A DNA stretch of 8,467 nucleotides, from assembly GCA_027002665.1 (NCBI GenBank), contig JALWZK010000036.1:1-8467 (forward strand), read 5' to 3'. Within the stretch, counting starts at the first letter, position 1. Each line of letters opens with the position of its first letter. Of the stretch, positions 7,367-8,467 are shown in pieces. The translations under genes and the position numbers were made by a program. Source of the stretch: Campylobacteraceae bacterium. Its GTDB lineage: Bacteria; Campylobacterota; Campylobacteria; Campylobacterales; Sulfurovaceae. The notes beneath the pieces were generated by a model. The model was not told the origin of the DNA and made no database searches. It saw only the letters and a program-made list of their open reading frames with translations.

Positions 7367-8467
7367 CTATCTCTTTTTGGGATTTAACTCTGCTTGTAAT
7401 ATATCTTCTCCAAAAAGTCTATTTGCAATATCTTTTATATCCTCTTTTGAGATACTCTCAACCAATTTGGGTAAAGTATAGATACTATCGAGAGGCTCAT
7501 TAAATTTATAACTATCTATTATCCTATTTAACCAATAGGTATCTTCTCTCATATCTGTCTCATAAGTTACTCTAAACTTCTTTTTATAGACATTTAACTC
7601 TCTATCTGATACAAACTCCTGTTTTATCTTATCTATACTCTTATATATATAGGAGATTAACTCTCTTCTCCGTTTTGGGTCACAGGAGAAAGAGATAGAA
7701 ATATAGGATTCATTTTTCTCTAATCTTGATATATAACCATCTACGCTAATGGTATAAACCCCCGATTTATCCTCTCTAATAAGCTCTCTAAGTCTCACAT
7801 TTAAGATACTTACAAGGGTATTTAATGCCAATTCTCTCTTTTTACTATACTCTATATGAGTCCGATATACAATCATTATATTTGATATATTTTCATTATT
7901 CAGATATTTTATAAAATACTGTTTCCCTTTTCTATATTTAATTTTTCTATCTATAAAAGACTCTCTTCGTCTCATAGTAGGGAGTGAACCAAGATATTTC
8001 TCAATAAGCTTTTTAATCTTATCTACTCCAATATCTCCAACAATTCCAAATTTAAAGTTATTTAAATCACTAAATCTATCTCTATAGACTTTTAACATAA
8101 AATCTGTATCTAACTTCTCTATGCTCTCTGGAGTATCAAATATTATTCGAGGATTATTTAAATGATACCATTTTGAGAGTTCTTGATAAAATCTATTTTC
8201 TGGATTTCTCAATACATCTCTCGCTTGAGCTTTGAGAATTTTTTTCTCATTTTTCGCTACTCTACTATCTATGGTTGGAGTAGTCAATTTTAAATATATA
8301 AGTTCAAACATACTCTCTATATCTTTGCTATCTGCATATCCATATATATTTTCTGTAAATTTATTAATATCGATATCTATTCCAATATTTTTTCCAGCTA
8401 ATATTTTAGATAAATCTATATTTGAGTAAGCCTCAACCCCCGATTCATTTACAAATAGTGATGCCTT
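7367..8467 (-). CDS. M16-family metallopeptidase, C-terminal half (partial, PqqL-like)
   Basis: The frame is open from the right edge to TAG at 7369-7367, giving 366 residues. The methionine at 8311 is internal, because the 52 residues before it (opening with KASLFVNESGVEAYS and containing LSKILAGKNIGIDIDI) continue the family alignment. PqqL-type M16 proteins are about 900 residues with four similar domains; this fragment corresponds to the second half. Recognisable parts are the domain 3 stretch IESMFELIYLKLTTP, then YRDRFSDLNNFKFGIVGDIG and IEKYLGSLPTMRRRESF before domain 4. Domain 4 contains an Arg-Tyr pair seven residues apart (visible residues 231 and 238, in REDKSGVY), like that of insulysin. 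The zinc site HxxEH belongs to the N-terminal half, outside the window, so activity cannot be judged. These proteases are usually periplasmic or envelope-associated and degrade peptides. The gene is tightly linked to the ABC ATPase that follows it. Confidence 0.85.
   Translation of the reverse strand, partial: KASLFVNESGVEAYSNIDLSKILAGKNIGIDIDINKFTENIYGYADSKDIESMFELIYLKLTTPTIDSRVAKNEKKILKAQARDVLRNPENRFYQELSKWYHLNNPRIIFDTPESIEKLDTDFMLKVYRDRFSDLNNFKFGIVGDIGVDKIKKLIEKYLGSLPTMRRRESFIDRKIKYRKGKQYFIKYLNNENISNIMIVYRTHIEYSKKRELALNTLVSILNVRLRELIREDKSGVYTISVDGYISRLEKNESYISISFSCDPKRRRELISYIYKSIDKIKQEFVSDRELNVYKKKFRVTYETDMREDTYWLNRIIDSYKFNEPLDSIYTLPKLVESISKEDIKDIANRLFGEDILQAELNPKKR

Noticed and set aside
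7293..7481. Plus-strand 62-codon open frame across the peptidase/ABC junction
   Set aside because: It runs opposite two conserved proteins and no ribosome-binding site or family is evident.
8309..8311. ATG on the minus strand as the true start of the peptidase
   Set aside because: The 52 codons upstream stay open to the edge and encode family-typical sequence (LSKILAGKNIG), so this methionine is internal.
8232..8429. Plus-strand 65-codon hydrophobic open frame near the right edge
   Set aside because: It overlaps the N-terminal part of the M16 fragment, whose frame stays open to the edge and matches the family; the hydrophobicity is a shadow effect.

Overview
The window looks like an ordinary chromosomal segment of an AT-rich sulfur-metabolising member of the Campylobacterota (Epsilonproteobacteria; a Sulfurimonas-, Sulfurovum- or Thiovulum-like lineage is my best guess). 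This rests on gene content, above all the run hisZ - purA - DUF507 - carA and the 178-residue RsmG. It also rests on style: very tight gene packing, arginine written mostly AGA/AGG, and AT-rich codons. The species call is inference from memory of such genomes, not a search.

Three transcription units can be read. Unit 1 (plus strand, left edge to 1890) holds the C-terminal end of one membrane protein, a 209-residue YeeE/YedE-family sulfur-transport half, rsmG (16S rRNA m7G527 methyltransferase), a small membrane-anchored PP0621-like zinc-finger protein and a 122-residue unrecognised protein. Gaps are 0-3 bases, with one ATGA overlap. Unit 2 (plus strand, 1975-5765) holds hisZ, purA, a DUF507 protein and carA. 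It follows an 84-base spacer, the only real intergenic space here, which carries a good -10 box. Unit 3 (minus strand, right edge to 5762) holds the C-terminal 366 residues of a PqqL-type M16 peptidase and, three bases after its stop, a 533-residue fused double ATPase of the peptide/opine ABC importer class (YejF/DppD-DppF type).

Unit 2 is a nucleotide and amino-acid biosynthesis unit. HisZ regulates the PRPP- and ATP-consuming first step of histidine synthesis, a pathway that releases AICAR into purine synthesis. PurA commits IMP to AMP. CarA supplies glutamine-derived ammonia for carbamoyl phosphate (pyrimidines and arginine). The DUF507 protein between purA and carA has no known role. Units 2 and 3 converge and overlap by four bases at their stop codons, without a convincing terminator.

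No RNA genes, CRISPR arrays, insertion sequences, phage genes or attachment sites were seen, and no stretch over 100 bases lacks a gene. I find no clear new biological system. The items most worth a second look are the two uncharacterised proteins (1522-1890 and 4090-4641), the split YeeE/YedE pair, and the peptidase plus orphan ABC ATPase pair.
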